From positions 26,117 to 90,116 of the forward strand of contig NZ_FOHW01000025.1 in assembly GCF_900111735.1 (NCBI RefSeq): DNA of 64,000 bases, given 5' to 3'. Under the pieces are notes generated by a model. The model saw only the letters and a list, made by a program, of their open reading frames with translations, did no database searches and was not told the DNA's origin. This DNA is from Pseudomonas graminis (GTDB lineage: Bacteria; Pseudomonadota; Gammaproteobacteria; Pseudomonadales; Pseudomonadaceae). Shown piece after piece: positions 34,675 to 43,870 of this stretch (position 1 is its first letter; each line of letters begins with the position of its first letter). The position numbers and the translations under genes were made by a program.

Positions 34675-36158
34675 GGTTGGTGCTCCTCCAGAAGCTGACG
34701 AATAACAGGAATCAGATCAGCGGCAGCCAGCCCTCGCCCGCTGGAGCCGCATTGCTCACCGGCGAGAGCGTGCAGCCAGACGCCCAGACAGGCAGCATCG
34801 TAGGGGCTCATCTTTTGCGCCATCAACGCACCGATGACGCCGGACAGCACATCGCCCAGCCCGCCGGTCGCCATCGCCGGGTGGCCGTGATCAGCCAATG
34901 CAAGGTCACCTGCCGGGTTGGCGATCAGGCTGCCGCTGCCTTTTAAAACGCATACAGCATTGAATTTGCTGGCCAGCGCCCGCGCCGCAGCCGGCCGATC
35001 GGCCTGAATCTGTTTGGTGTCAGTGCCGAGCAGGCGCGCGGCTTCCCCAGGATGCGGGGTGATCACGCAGCCCTGGGGCAATTGCACCGCGCCGGTCGCC
35101 AGTTCGTTCAGCGCATCGGCATCCCAGACCTGCGGCAACGGCGCATTCGCAGCCGCGGACAGCAGACTTTTTCCCCAGCTGTGCTGGCCAAGGCCCGGAC
35201 CGACCACCAGCACCGACGCGGGCTCGATCAAGGCGCGCAGCTGGTTGGCCGAGCTGATGCCGGCGCTCATGACTTCAGGGAATCGCGTCAGCGCGGCGCT
35301 GACATGTTCCGGCCGCGTGGCCAGCGTGACCATGCCGGCGCCGGTGCGCAGCGTGCTTTCCGTGGCGAGCAATGCAGCGCCGCCGAAACCCCGATCGCCG
35401 CCCACCACCAGTACGCGACCGAACATGCCCTTGTGCGCAGTGCGTGAGCGAGGGGCCAGGGTGGGCAGGTTGAAGGTGTCCAGCCGTTTGACGCTCACGG
35501 GCGTCTGCCGAATGATTTCGGCGTCCGCCTGCAAGTCATCGAGCACCAACTCGCCCACCAGTTCGGGCGCATCGCCAGTGAACAACCCGACCTTGAGGCC
35601 TATGAAGGTGACGGTCAGATCGGCGCGGACTGCACAGCCGAGGGTTCGCCCCGTGTCCGCGCACAGCCCCGACGGAAGATCGACGGCGACCACGGGCAAC
35701 TCACTGTCGCTGATGGCTTCAATGGCCGCAGCGTAAGGCGCGCGCACGTCACCGGTCAGTCCAGTGCCAAGCAGCGCGTCGACAATGACGCCGGCCAGCG
35801 CCTGCTGTCGCCAGGCCTGAATATCGACATTGGCGGCAACCGCTTCTTCATAGGCGGAACGGGCATCGCCGGCCAACATATCGCTATCACCCACGGCCAG
35901 CACGTTAACTTGCCAACCGGCACGCCGGGCCAGCGCGGCAATGAGATAGCCGTCGCCGGCGTTGTTGCCGCGACCGGCCATCACGGTCAGTTGCCTGCCC
36001 TCGGGCCAGCAGCGGCGGATCGCACGCCACGCGGCATGGGCCGCGCGCTGCATGAGTTCGAAGCCGGGCGTGCCGGCGGCAATGAGGCGCGCGTCGAGGT
36101 CGCGCACCTGCGCAGCGCTGTACAGCGCGTCGGGAAATGGGGGTTTGCTGTCCAACAT
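34662..36158 (-). CDS. nnr: Bifunctional NAD(P)H-hydrate epimerase/dehydratase
   Basis: 498 aa from MLDSKPPFPDALYSAAQV. N-terminal YjeF_N epimerase (about 1-215; GRGNNAGDGYLIAALARR, VDLPSGLCADTGR) and C-terminal ribokinase-like dehydratase (about 225-495; GGDRGFGGAALLA, ITPHPGEAARLLG, GGLGDVLSGVIGALMAQ). Repairs hydrated NADH/NADPH. First gene of the minus-strand superoperon through hflC; queG diverges 62 bp upstream, so both promoters share this short gap. Confidence 0.96.
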   Translation of the reverse strand: MLDSKPPFPDALYSAAQVRDLDARLIAAGTPGFELMQRAAHAAWRAIRRCWPEGRQLTVMAGRGNNAGDGYLIAALARRAGWQVNVLAVGDSDMLAGDARSAYEEAVAANVDIQAWRQQALAGVIVDALLGTGLTGDVRAPYAAAIEAISDSELPVVAVDLPSGLCADTGRTLGCAVRADLTVTFIGLKVGLFTGDAPELVGELVLDDLQADAEIIRQTPVSVKRLDTFNLPTLAPRSRTAHKGMFGRVLVVGGDRGFGGAALLATESTLRTGAGMVTLATRPEHVSAALTRFPEVMSAGISSANQLRALIEPASVLVVGPGLGQHSWGKSLLSAAANAPLPQVWDADALNELATGAVQLPQGCVITPHPGEAARLLGTDTKQIQADRPAAARALASKFNAVCVLKGSGSLIANPAGDLALADHGHPAMATGGLGDVLSGVIGALMAQKMSPYDAACLGVWLHALAGEQCGSSGRGLAAADLIPVIRQLLEEHQPCLS

Positions 36159-36220
36159 GCGTCTTTGGGCTCCGATGTCTGGCAGAATTATACGCACCTG
36201 CGCCCCGGTGTCCTCTTTGC

Positions 36221-37339
36221 ATGTCCGCGATAACTGTAGACCCATCCACAGCTCCAGCGCCTCTGACGGCAGCCGGGCTGACCGACCTTGCCCAATCGAT
36301 CAAGGGCTGGGGGCGCGAGCTCGGCTTTCAGCAGGTCGGGATCTCGGGGCTGGACCTGGCTGAGCACGAGCAGCACCTGGAGCGATGGCTGGACGCCGGG
36401 TATCACGGCGAGATGGACTATATGGCAGCGCATGGCAGCAAACGTTCGCATCCGGACGAGCTGGTGCCGGGAACGCTGCGCGTGGTGTCGTTGCGCATGG
36501 ACTATCTGCCCGGCCACACGCAGATGGCTCAGTTGCTGGGGCAGCCCGAGAAAGCCTACGTCTCCCGTTACGCGCTGGGCCGTGATTACCACAAGTTGAT
36601 CCGCAAGCGCGTGCAACAACTGGCGGAGCGCATTCAAGAGGCGATCGGGCCATTCGGGTTTCGCGCGTTCGTCGACAGCGCCCCGGTGCTTGAGAAGGCC
36701 ATTGCCGAGCAGGCCGGGCTGGGCTGGATCGGCAAGAACACCTTGGTGCTCAATCGCAAGGCCGGCAGTTACTTCTTCCTCAGCGAGCTGTTCGTCGACC
36801 TGCCGCTGCCGGTAGACGCGCCACACGCCACCGAGCATTGCGGGCGCTGCACGGCGTGCCTGGACGTATGCCCGACCAACGCTTTCGTCGGGCCCTACGT
36901 GCTGGATGCTCGAAAGTGCATTTCCTACCTGACCATCGAGCTGAAGACGTCGATCCCCGAAGACTTGCGCTCAATGATCGGCAATCGCGTATTCGGCTGT
37001 GATGACTGCCAGATTGTCTGCCCTTGGAACCGCTTCGCCCGGCCAACCGATCAGACAGACTTCAAGCCGCGCCACGGTCTTGATAACGCCGAATTGACGA
37101 CGCTGTTTTTGTGGGACGAAACGACCTTCCTGAGCAACACCGAAGGCTCACCGCTGCGGCGTGCCGGGTATGAACGCTGGTTGAGAAATCTGGCCGTGGG
37201 GCTGGGCAACGCACCGTCCACCATCCCTGTGATCGAAGCGCTTAAAGCACGGCGGGAGCATCCGTCAGAGATGGTGCGCGAGCATGTGGAATGGGCGTTG
37301 GGACAGCATGACGCCAGGGGCTCAGAACGCTTGCTGTAA
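36221..37339 (+). CDS. queG: Epoxyqueuosine reductase
   Basis: 372 aa from ATG 36221 (MSAITVDPSTAPAP). Cobalamin- and Fe-S-dependent enzyme for the last step of queuosine in tRNA. QueG core (SAPVLEKAIAEQAGLGWIG, about 178), then two [4Fe-4S] clusters: CGRCTACLDVCPTNAF (about 207) and FGCDDCQIVCPWNRF (about 263). C-terminal HEAT-like part (HPSEMVREHVEWALGQH). No other queuosine gene is close; this place next to nnr is usual in gamma-proteobacteria. Confidence 0.96.
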   Translation: MSAITVDPSTAPAPLTAAGLTDLAQSIKGWGRELGFQQVGISGLDLAEHEQHLERWLDAGYHGEMDYMAAHGSKRSHPDELVPGTLRVVSLRMDYLPGHTQMAQLLGQPEKAYVSRYALGRDYHKLIRKRVQQLAERIQEAIGPFGFRAFVDSAPVLEKAIAEQAGLGWIGKNTLVLNRKAGSYFFLSELFVDLPLPVDAPHATEHCGRCTACLDVCPTNAFVGPYVLDARKCISYLTIELKTSIPEDLRSMIGNRVFGCDDCQIVCPWNRFARPTDQTDFKPRHGLDNAELTTLFLWDETTFLSNTEGSPLRRAGYERWLRNLAVGLGNAPSTIPVIEALKARREHPSEMVREHVEWALGQHDARGSERLL

Positions 37340-37351
37340 TCGCACGCTGGC

Positions 37352-37963
37352 TCAATGCCCGTCTTTGTAGATAAATTTCGGCATTTCCCACCTAAACCTG
37401 ATTGCCAGCAGCCGCAGCAACAGCCCGCCAAACAATGTAATCAGCGTGCCCTGCTCCACCGGTAGTCCAGCGTACTGACACAGCAAAAAACACCACGCGG
37501 CGGCAAACGACACGCTGGCATACAACTCGCGGCGGAAGATCAGGGGGATGTCGTTGCAGAAAATATCCCGCAGGATCCCGCCAAACACGCCGGTGATCAC
37601 CCCGCTCACGGCGGCGACGGTCATGCTCAGGCCCATGTCCAGGGCAGTCATGCAGCCGATCAGGGTAAACGCCACCAACCCCAAGGCGTCGAGCACCAGA
37701 AACAGTGAGCGCAGATGGCGCATCAGCGGAGCGATGAAAATCGTCACCAGCGCCGCGACACTGGTGAGCATCAGGTATTCCGGGTGCTTGACCCACGTCA
37801 GCGGGTAATGCCCCAACAGCACATCGCGAACCGAACCGCCGCCCAAGGCAGTGATGCACGCGATCAGCACCACACCGAACCAGTCCATGCCGCGACGGCC
37901 TGCGGACAGCGCGCCGGTCATGGCCTCGGCCGTAATGGCAATCAGGTAGAGCATCAACAACAT
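37352..37963 (-). CDS. UPF0126 (TRIC-type) membrane protein, YadS/YicG-like
   Basis: 203 aa from MLLMLYLIAITAEAMTGAL (ATG 37963), with AGGGA upstream; the ORF opens 13 codons earlier. Seven-helix protein made of two similar halves, with the family repeats AGRRGMDWFGVV, GGGSVRDVLLG and GGILRDIFCNDIPL. Bacterial homologues fold as trimeric intracellular cation (TRIC-like) channels; some have been linked to glycine transport. Its own substrate is unknown. Convergent with queG, 12 bp apart. Confidence 0.88.
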   Translation of the reverse strand: MLLMLYLIAITAEAMTGALSAGRRGMDWFGVVLIACITALGGGSVRDVLLGHYPLTWVKHPEYLMLTSVAALVTIFIAPLMRHLRSLFLVLDALGLVAFTLIGCMTALDMGLSMTVAAVSGVITGVFGGILRDIFCNDIPLIFRRELYASVSFAAAWCFLLCQYAGLPVEQGTLITLFGGLLLRLLAIRFRWEMPKFIYKDGH

Positions 37964-38073
37964 GGCGGCAGTCCCTGCGAGAAAGGGGCGCAGTCTAACC
38001 ACTCGGTCGGGTCACCAACAGAGAGCGTTGACCTCTTTACCATCTGGTGGCGACCGGGCTCAGCGCCCTGTCA

Positions 38074-38610
38074 TCACGACTTGATGAAGTGCTCGCGATA
38101 AAAGCGCAGCTCGGCGATCGACTCACGAATGTCATCCAGCGCCAGGTGGGTGCTGCCCTTCTTGAACTTGAGGTCGGGCGACCAGCGCGCGGCCAGCTCC
38201 TTGAGGGTTGAAACGTCGAGGTTGCGGTAGTGGAAATAGTTTTCCAGTGTCGGCATGCGCTTGTACAGGAAGCGACGGTCCTGGCAGATGCTGTTGCCAC
38301 AGATGGGCGAACTGCGCTCGGGGACCCACTGCTTGATGAACTCAAGCGTCATGGCCTCGGCTTCGTCGTTGGAGATTTTGCTCTCGCGCACACGCTGGGT
38401 CAGGCCGGAACCGCCGTGCTGGCGGGTGTTCCATTCGTCCATGCCGTTCAGAAGCTCATCGCTCTGATGAACCGCAATGACTGGGCCTTCGGCCAGGGTG
38501 TTGAGTTCGCTGTCGGTGATGATGGTGGCCATCTCGATGATGACGTCGTTATCAGGGTCCAGACCGGTCATTTCCAGGTCGATCCAGATCAGATTCTGTT
38601 TGTTCTGCAT
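38074..38610 (-). CDS. orn: Oligoribonuclease
   Basis: 178 aa DEDDh exonuclease that clears 2-5 nt RNAs, including pGpG from cyclic-di-GMP breakdown. Exo I LIWIDLEMTGLD (8-19), exo II ICGNSICQDRRFL (about 102), exo III HLALDDIRESI (about 154). Essential in many Pseudomonas. Diverges from rsgA, 113 bp apart, as in P. aeruginosa. Confidence 0.97.
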   Translation of the reverse strand: MQNKQNLIWIDLEMTGLDPDNDVIIEMATIITDSELNTLAEGPVIAVHQSDELLNGMDEWNTRQHGGSGLTQRVRESKISNDEAEAMTLEFIKQWVPERSSPICGNSICQDRRFLYKRMPTLENYFHYRNLDVSTLKELAARWSPDLKFKKGSTHLALDDIRESIAELRFYREHFIKS

Positions 38611-38723
38611 ATGTCGGCTCCTCAGCGTTGGCGCGCAGTTTAGCCCACCCGGGCGTGCTAGACTCGCCCGCGCTTTATCAAATCAGCACCTTTATGCGTC
38701 TTCAAACGGAACACTGAACACCC

Positions 38724-39755
38724 ATGGCCAAACGCCAACTCAATCGCCGCCAGAACTGGCGCATCGAAAAGATTCAGGGCGAACGCGCAGCGCGTGCCGC
38801 CAAACGTGAATCAACCGCTCTCGAAACGCTGGAAGGCGGCGATCTCGGCCCCGAGCAAACGGGCCTGGTCATCGCGCACTTTGGCGTGCAGGTAGAAGTC
38901 GAAGCGCAGGACGGTGAGCTGCAGGGTCAGGTTTTCCGCTGTCACTTGCGTGCCAACCTGCCAGCGCTGGTCACCGGCGACCGAGTCGTGTGGCGCGCTG
39001 GCAATCAGGGCATCGGCGTCATCGTTGCGCAGTTGCCCCGCGATACAGAACTGAGCCGCCCGGACAGCCGGGGCCAGCTCAAGCCGGTCGCCGCCAACGT
39101 TGACTTGATCGTCATCGTGTTCGCACCGGCGCCCGAACCCCATGCCAACCTGATCGACCGCTACCTGGTGGCTGCCGAGCACGCGGGGATTCGCCCGCTG
39201 TTGCTGTTGAACAAGTTTGACTTGATCAACGATCAGAATGCGCCCGCGCTCAATGCGCTGCTGGCCGTGTACCGCACGCTGGGTTATCCGGTGCTGGAAG
39301 TGTCAGCCCACCACGGCGACGGCATGCAGCAATTGCAGGACCAGCTGGATGGCCACATCAGCGTGTTCGTCGGTCAGTCCGGCGTGGGCAAATCTTCGCT
39401 GGTCAACAGCCTGCTGCCGGAAGTCGGCACGCGCGTCGGGCCGTTGTCGGAGTATTCGGGCCAAGGCACGCACACCACGACCACCGCGCGCCTGTTCCAC
39501 TTTCCGCGCGGCGGCGACTTGATCGACTCACCGGGTATTCGTGAATTCGGCTTGGGGCACGTCAGCCGCGCCGACGTCGAAGCGGGTTTTATCGAGTTCA
39601 ACGACCTGCTCGGCAGATGCCGCTTCCGCGACTGCAAACACGACCGCGAACCCGGTTGTGCCTTATTGCAGGGCCTAGCTGACGGCCGCGTGCAGCAACA
39701 GCGCATGAACAGCTATCGCTCGATCATCGCAAGCTTGCCGGAAAGCAGCTACTGA
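38724..39755 (+). CDS. rsgA: Ribosome small-subunit-dependent GTPase A
   Basis: 343 aa circularly permuted GTPase for late 30S maturation. Basic N-tail (MAKRQLNRRQNWRIEKIQ), OB domain (about 45-110), G4 NKFD (about 160), G1 GQSGVGKSSLVNSLL (about 215), G3 DSPGIREF (about 268), and the zinc knuckle CRFRDCKHDREPGC (about 295). Diverges from orn. Confidence 0.97.
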   Translation: MAKRQLNRRQNWRIEKIQGERAARAAKRESTALETLEGGDLGPEQTGLVIAHFGVQVEVEAQDGELQGQVFRCHLRANLPALVTGDRVVWRAGNQGIGVIVAQLPRDTELSRPDSRGQLKPVAANVDLIVIVFAPAPEPHANLIDRYLVAAEHAGIRPLLLLNKFDLINDQNAPALNALLAVYRTLGYPVLEVSAHHGDGMQQLQDQLDGHISVFVGQSGVGKSSLVNSLLPEVGTRVGPLSEYSGQGTHTTTTARLFHFPRGGDLIDSPGIREFGLGHVSRADVEAGFIEFNDLLGRCRFRDCKHDREPGCALLQGLADGRVQQQRMNSYRSIIASLPESSY

Positions 39756-39858
39756 CGGGCGCCGCCCGATGTGGCGCTCCTGTGCGAAATCCACCGCAGA
39801 TGCCGACGTGCTGGCAAATGCGGTGCGCCAATTACGCTGCAGTGCCAGAACTGACGCC

Positions 39859-39881
39859 TTCGCCAGCAAGCCGGCTCCTAC
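39859..39881. repeat. Single REP of a second class
   Basis: TTCGCCAGCAAGCCGGCTCC then TAC reads, in reverse, GTAGGAGCCGGCTTGCTGGC, the other common Pseudomonas REP type. I see no inverted partner within 150 bp, so it is a singlet. It lies in the 411 bp gap between rsgA and motB, which otherwise holds REP element C and the motB terminator. Confidence 0.75.
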
Positions 39882-39960
39882 GAATTCTGAGTCAGCCATG
39901 GCGCATCAATTCGACGAAGAACTCAACGCCGGCCATGGCATCCAGACTCGACGAAAAATT

Positions 39961-40049
39961 TGTAGGAGCGCGCTTGCCCGCGAAGGCGGCGTGTCAGGCA
40001 ATCGATTCGTCACAGTAAGAGCGCTTTCGCGGGCAAGCGCGCTCCTACA
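39961..40049. repeat. REP inverted pair, element C
   Basis: Left arm TGTAGGAGCGCGCTTGCCCG from 39961 and exact inverse CGGGCAAGCGCGCTCCTACA ending 40049; 89 bp overall. The arms are the same as those of element A, 39 kb away, while the central loop differs. Such identity of arms with a fixed length implies recent mobility or conversion. Confidence 0.9.
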
Positions 40050-40120
40050 ATTGAATTGCGCCACACGCCCTCTGCGGCGCACGGGATCTGCATGAGACTC
40101 GGCTGTCGAAAGGCACAACC

Positions 40121-40149
40121 AAAAACGCCGCGATCATCGCGGCGTTTTT
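40121..40149. terminator. Terminator of motAB
   Basis: AAAAACGCCGCGATCATCGC then GGCGTTTTT: perfect palindrome with A and T runs on both sides, active in either direction; 18 bp past the motB stop on the minus strand. Confidence 0.88.
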
Positions 40150-40166
40150 GTGTCTGCAACCAGGTA

Positions 40167-41222
40167 TCAGTTCTTGGTCTCGTCGATCTTCAACTGGCCC
40201 TGATCAAATATATTCAGCTTCTGCCGAATCTCGTGGGGCTGGGCATAAGCCTGCGGGTCAACTGCCGGTGTGGAAATCGACGCCCCCGGCTGATTGGCCG
40301 GTGCGGTAGCGCCAGGTGCCGGCAATGGCGCGGCGGCTCCAGGCGCATCCGGGGTTTGCGGTGCTCCACCTGAATTCTGCGCACCTTCGATCCGCTGCTG
40401 CGCTTTCTTGGTCATCACCACAATGTCGATGCGACGGTTGATCGGATTTTGCGGGTGCTCCTTGTCATACAGTGCCGAAGACGCATAACCCACCACGCGC
40501 GCCACCTGCTGATCCGGATACCCACCCGCGAGCAGCGCACGGCGAGCAGCATTCGCCCGGCCGGACGACAGCTCCCAGTTGCCGAAGCCGTTGTTGCCGA
40601 CAAAAGGCGTCGCGTCGGTGTGACCACTGATACTGACTTTGTTGGGCACCGCTTTAATGGTGTCGGCCATGGCCAGCAAGATGTCTTCGAAATACGGTTT
40701 TAGCTTCGCACTGCCGATGTCGAACATCGGGCGGTTTTCGGCGTCCGTGATCTGGATACGCAAGCCGTCCTGAGTAATCTCGAACAGAATCTGGTCCTTG
40801 AACTTCGCCAGTTGCGGATTCTCGTTGATCTTGGTCTGCAACTCTTGCAGCAACATCTCCAGACGGTCCTGCTCGACCTGCTCGGCGGCGGCGTCCTGCT
40901 GATCCGCGTCGACCGGCACGCGATCCGGCGAAGGCGTGGATTGCACCTCCGGGTTCAGCGTCTGGTCCGGGGACATTTCCGGCGAACCGCCCAGGTCGAT
41001 AACGTACGGCGAGCCGCTTTCGGAAAAACCGACCGGATCCTTAAAGTAACCGGCGATGGCGAGCAGTTGTTCGGGCGTGGCCGACGACATCAGCCACAGC
41101 ACCAGGAAGAACGCCATCATCGCCGTCGCGAAGTCGGCAAATGCGATCTTCCAGGCGCCGCCGTGATGCCCTCCGCCGTAGCGCTTGACGCGCTTTATGA
41201 TAATCGGCTGATTATTTTCCAT
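40167..41222 (-). CDS. motB: Flagellar motor stator protein MotB
   Basis: 351 aa. One N-terminal TM helix with the essential proton-carrying Asp30 (KIAFADFATAMMAFFLVL), plug region, then the OmpA-like peptidoglycan-binding domain (about 165-285; SGHTDATPFVGN, ELSSGRANAARRALL). The C-terminus is a Pro/Ala/Gly-rich tail (GAAAPLPAPGATAPANQPGA). Starts 3 bp after motA. MotA4MotB2-type stators drive flagellar rotation; Pseudomonas also has MotCD, not in this window. Confidence 0.96.
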   Translation of the reverse strand: MENNQPIIIKRVKRYGGGHHGGAWKIAFADFATAMMAFFLVLWLMSSATPEQLLAIAGYFKDPVGFSESGSPYVIDLGGSPEMSPDQTLNPEVQSTPSPDRVPVDADQQDAAAEQVEQDRLEMLLQELQTKINENPQLAKFKDQILFEITQDGLRIQITDAENRPMFDIGSAKLKPYFEDILLAMADTIKAVPNKVSISGHTDATPFVGNNGFGNWELSSGRANAARRALLAGGYPDQQVARVVGYASSALYDKEHPQNPINRRIDIVVMTKKAQQRIEGAQNSGGAPQTPDAPGAAAPLPAPGATAPANQPGASISTPAVDPQAYAQPHEIRQKLNIFDQGQLKIDETKN

Positions 41223-41225
41223 GGA

Positions 41226-42077
41226 TCAACGACCGCGGACAGCTTGTTCCAGCTCGCTGAAGCTGGGGCGATGGGCCGGGTACAGAACCTTGCGACCGAA
41301 CTCTACGGCCAGGGAAGGCGGCACGCCGGACGCCGACGCTACGAGCGAAGCCTTGATCGATTCATAGACGTTCATTTCTTCCTTGGCATCGTGGGCCAGG
41401 GAAGTGGCCAACGGGCCGAAGAAACCGTACGCCGCGAGAATACCGAAGAACGTACCAACCAGCGCCGCACCAACGTGCATGCCGATCGCGGCTTTGTCGC
41501 CGGAACCCAGCGAGGCCATGGTCACCACGATACCCAGTACCGCAGCAACGATACCGAAGCCTGGCATGGCATCGGCGACACCGGTCACTGCGTGGGAAGG
41601 ATGCTCGAGCTCTTCTTTCATGCTCAGCAGTTCCATGTCGAACAAGCCTTCCAACTCGTGGGGCGCCATGTTGCCGGAAGACATGATGCGCAGGTAATCG
41701 CAGATGAAAGCGATCATGCGGGTGTCTTTGAGCACGCCAGGGTACTTGGCGAAAATCGGGCTGTTCTCGGGCTCTTCGATGTCGCCTTCGATGGCCATCA
41801 TGCCTTCGCGACGGCTCTTGTTCAGGATCTCGTAGACCAGGCCCAGCACTTCGAGGTAGTAGCCGTGGGTGAACCGGGTGCTGAACATCTTCAAGGACTT
41901 CTTGATGACCAGCATGGTCATATAGCCCGGGTTGGCTTGCAGGAATGCACCCAGCGCCGCACCGCCGATGATCATGACCTCGAAAGGCTGGATCAACGCT
42001 GCGATCTGACCGTGGGACAGTACGTATCCGCCGAGAACGCTCGCGAAAACGACGATGATGCCGATAATTTTTGCCAT
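41226..42077 (-). CDS. motA: Flagellar motor stator protein MotA
   Basis: 283 aa with four TM helices: two near the N-terminus (IIGIIVVFASVLGGYVLS; MIIGGAALGAFLQ), two at about 165-225 (GIVAAVLGIVVTMASLG; VGAALVGTFFGILAAYGFF), and the large cytoplasmic loop with the torque-generating charged helix. Forms the proton channel with MotB. A FliA promoter lies 70-96 bp upstream. Confidence 0.96.
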   Translation of the reverse strand: MAKIIGIIVVFASVLGGYVLSHGQIAALIQPFEVMIIGGAALGAFLQANPGYMTMLVIKKSLKMFSTRFTHGYYLEVLGLVYEILNKSRREGMMAIEGDIEEPENSPIFAKYPGVLKDTRMIAFICDYLRIMSSGNMAPHELEGLFDMELLSMKEELEHPSHAVTGVADAMPGFGIVAAVLGIVVTMASLGSGDKAAIGMHVGAALVGTFFGILAAYGFFGPLATSLAHDAKEEMNVYESIKASLVASASGVPPSLAVEFGRKVLYPAHRPSFSELEQAVRGR

Positions 42078-42146
42078 AGGTAGAAAATACTTACTGAGTC
42101 GGGTTCATGGTCATTGTGCGAGAAGCGCTTGAAACTCTTGTCCTGC

Positions 42147-42173
42147 TTATCGGCATGAATGCGCCAGACTATA
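42147..42173 (-). promoter_or_regulatory. Sigma-28 (FliA) promoter of motAB
   Basis: On the minus strand TATA (42173-42170), a 15 bp spacer, then GCCGATAA (42154-42147). This matches the flagellar sigma-28 consensus TAAA-N15-GCCGATAA with one mismatch and exact spacing. The predicted transcript would start about 60 bases before motA. This puts motAB in the late, FliA-dependent flagellar class. Confidence 0.85.
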
Positions 42174-42288
42174 GTCAGATCACAGGAAAATGCTGACCGG
42201 TGCGTCGCGACGGACGTTGCGTCACGAGGGCCAGCATGATGCCAGTATCCGACATCGATCTAACCTCCCAGCCGTACGGGTGTTGTGA

Positions 42289-43824
42289 ATGCAATCAGAT
42301 AAAGCTTCTTCGCTACCTGTCCCGCGCACCCTGGATCAATGGATAAAACAACTCGACGGCATCGCCTTGCCGGTGCCGGCGGTGGCGTATCAGCGCGTGC
42401 AGGCGGCATTGACCGACAGCCGTCGCTCACTGCGCGATATTGCCGAACTCATGCAGGACAGCCCGGCGTTGGTGCTCAACGTTTTGCGCGAAGCCAACCT
42501 GAACAGCCCGGCCACGGCCCAGCCTGCGGAGAGTCTTGAAGTTGCCATCAACCGATTGGGGCTGGCGCGCACCGAAGCGCTGCTGGCGCGGTTGCCCAGT
42601 GTCGATGCACGGGATATCCCCATGGCTCTGCGTCAGATACAGCTGATCAGTCAGCACGCCATGCAACAGGCTTACGGCCTGTTCGCCAATCAACTGGCCC
42701 GGCTGTGGCAAGACATCCATCTGGGCAGCCTGCTGTTTCTTTCGCCGCTGTGGCCGATGGCGCTGGCGCACCCAAAACTGCTGGAAGAGTGGGAGTTGCG
42801 GGTTATCCACAAGGGCGAGTGCGCAAAGGCTGTGGAAAACACGCTGTTCGGCGTGCGACTGGTGCATTTGTGTCAGGCGCTGGCGCAGCACTGGCGCCTG
42901 CCGATCTGGGTGACCCAGGGCTACGAGCTACTGACCTCCCAGCAACGCAATCTGGTGAGAGTCCTGCGCATCGCCCACAGCAACAACGACCCGGTCAAGC
43001 AGCAACAGCAACTCGACGCCGACTTGCCGCTGCGCCGCTGGCTCAACCAGCCCGCCAATACAATTTTGCTGGCCAATGGTCTCGCGCTGTCGGCGCACCA
43101 GGCCTGGGACACGCCGCACAGCCTGCGCTGGCAACTGCTCACCAGTCTGTATCTCCAGCAGTCACTGGATGATCTCCAACAGCAGGTTCACCAGAACGCA
43201 GCGGCCAGCGCGCGTCAGCATTCCAGCCCGGACATCTGGCACCCCGCCCAGGCGTTGCTGTGGCCGTGGAATGCACGACGAGTACATAAGGGCTTGTTGC
43301 CTGCCCCGCCCCCCTCACCCGACGCCTTGCAGACGTGGCGCAAGCACTGCGCCGATTTGCTCAAAGAGCCCGGCATGTTCATCAACGCGATACACCTGAC
43401 CACCTGCGCCCGGGATGCCCTGGTAGCCGCGGGCATGCAGCGAGTGGTATTGCTGATGACCGATCGCAAGACCGACAGCCTGCGCGTGCATCAGATTGCG
43501 GGCGTAGAAAAGTCGGCCGCTGCGTTGCTGGTGCCCTACAAAGACAGCACCGTACTGCAACGCCTGCTCGCCCAGCCCACGCAGTTGCGCCTGACGCCGG
43601 CCAACAACGCTCAGTTTTCGGCGCTGCTGCCGCCGCAACTGCGCAATCTGTTCAGCGGCGAAAACCTGTTGATCCGCTCGCTCGCCAGCAATGGACGCGT
43701 GGTGATGATGGTGGTGGCTGATCAGGGCGGCGGGCCGTTTTCCGAAGTCTCCGTCCAGGCTTTCGGGAAAACAGGCCAGTGCATCGAGAAAGCCCTCACC
43801 ACCTTTAGCCATCGCAATGGCTGA
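42289..43824 (+). CDS. HDOD domain protein
   Basis: 511 aa, cytoplasmic. Residues about 20-230 form an HDOD domain (IALPVPAVAYQRVQAAL, IAELMQDSPALVLNVLREAN, SLEVAINRLGLARTEALL); the true HD metal residues are absent, as usual. Residues about 350-505 look like a GAF-type sensory domain (NAIHLTTCARDALVAAGMQRVVLLMTD, followed by an FSEVSVQAFGKTGQCIEKA helix). HDOD proteins commonly link to c-di-GMP or stress signalling; the role here is unknown. Position between motA (divergent) and rhdA is as in PAO1 (PA4955-like). The start has only a weak GGG site upstream. Confidence 0.85.
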   Translation: MQSDKASSLPVPRTLDQWIKQLDGIALPVPAVAYQRVQAALTDSRRSLRDIAELMQDSPALVLNVLREANLNSPATAQPAESLEVAINRLGLARTEALLARLPSVDARDIPMALRQIQLISQHAMQQAYGLFANQLARLWQDIHLGSLLFLSPLWPMALAHPKLLEEWELRVIHKGECAKAVENTLFGVRLVHLCQALAQHWRLPIWVTQGYELLTSQQRNLVRVLRIAHSNNDPVKQQQQLDADLPLRRWLNQPANTILLANGLALSAHQAWDTPHSLRWQLLTSLYLQQSLDDLQQQVHQNAAASARQHSSPDIWHPAQALLWPWNARRVHKGLLPAPPPSPDALQTWRKHCADLLKEPGMFINAIHLTTCARDALVAAGMQRVVLLMTDRKTDSLRVHQIAGVEKSAAALLVPYKDSTVLQRLLAQPTQLRLTPANNAQFSALLPPQLRNLFSGENLLIRSLASNGRVVMMVVADQGGGPFSEVSVQAFGKTGQCIEKALTTFSHRNG

Positions 43825-43870
43825 CGGCTGAGCTACAATTCGGAACCTTTTCGCGATCCGGAGACGCTAG

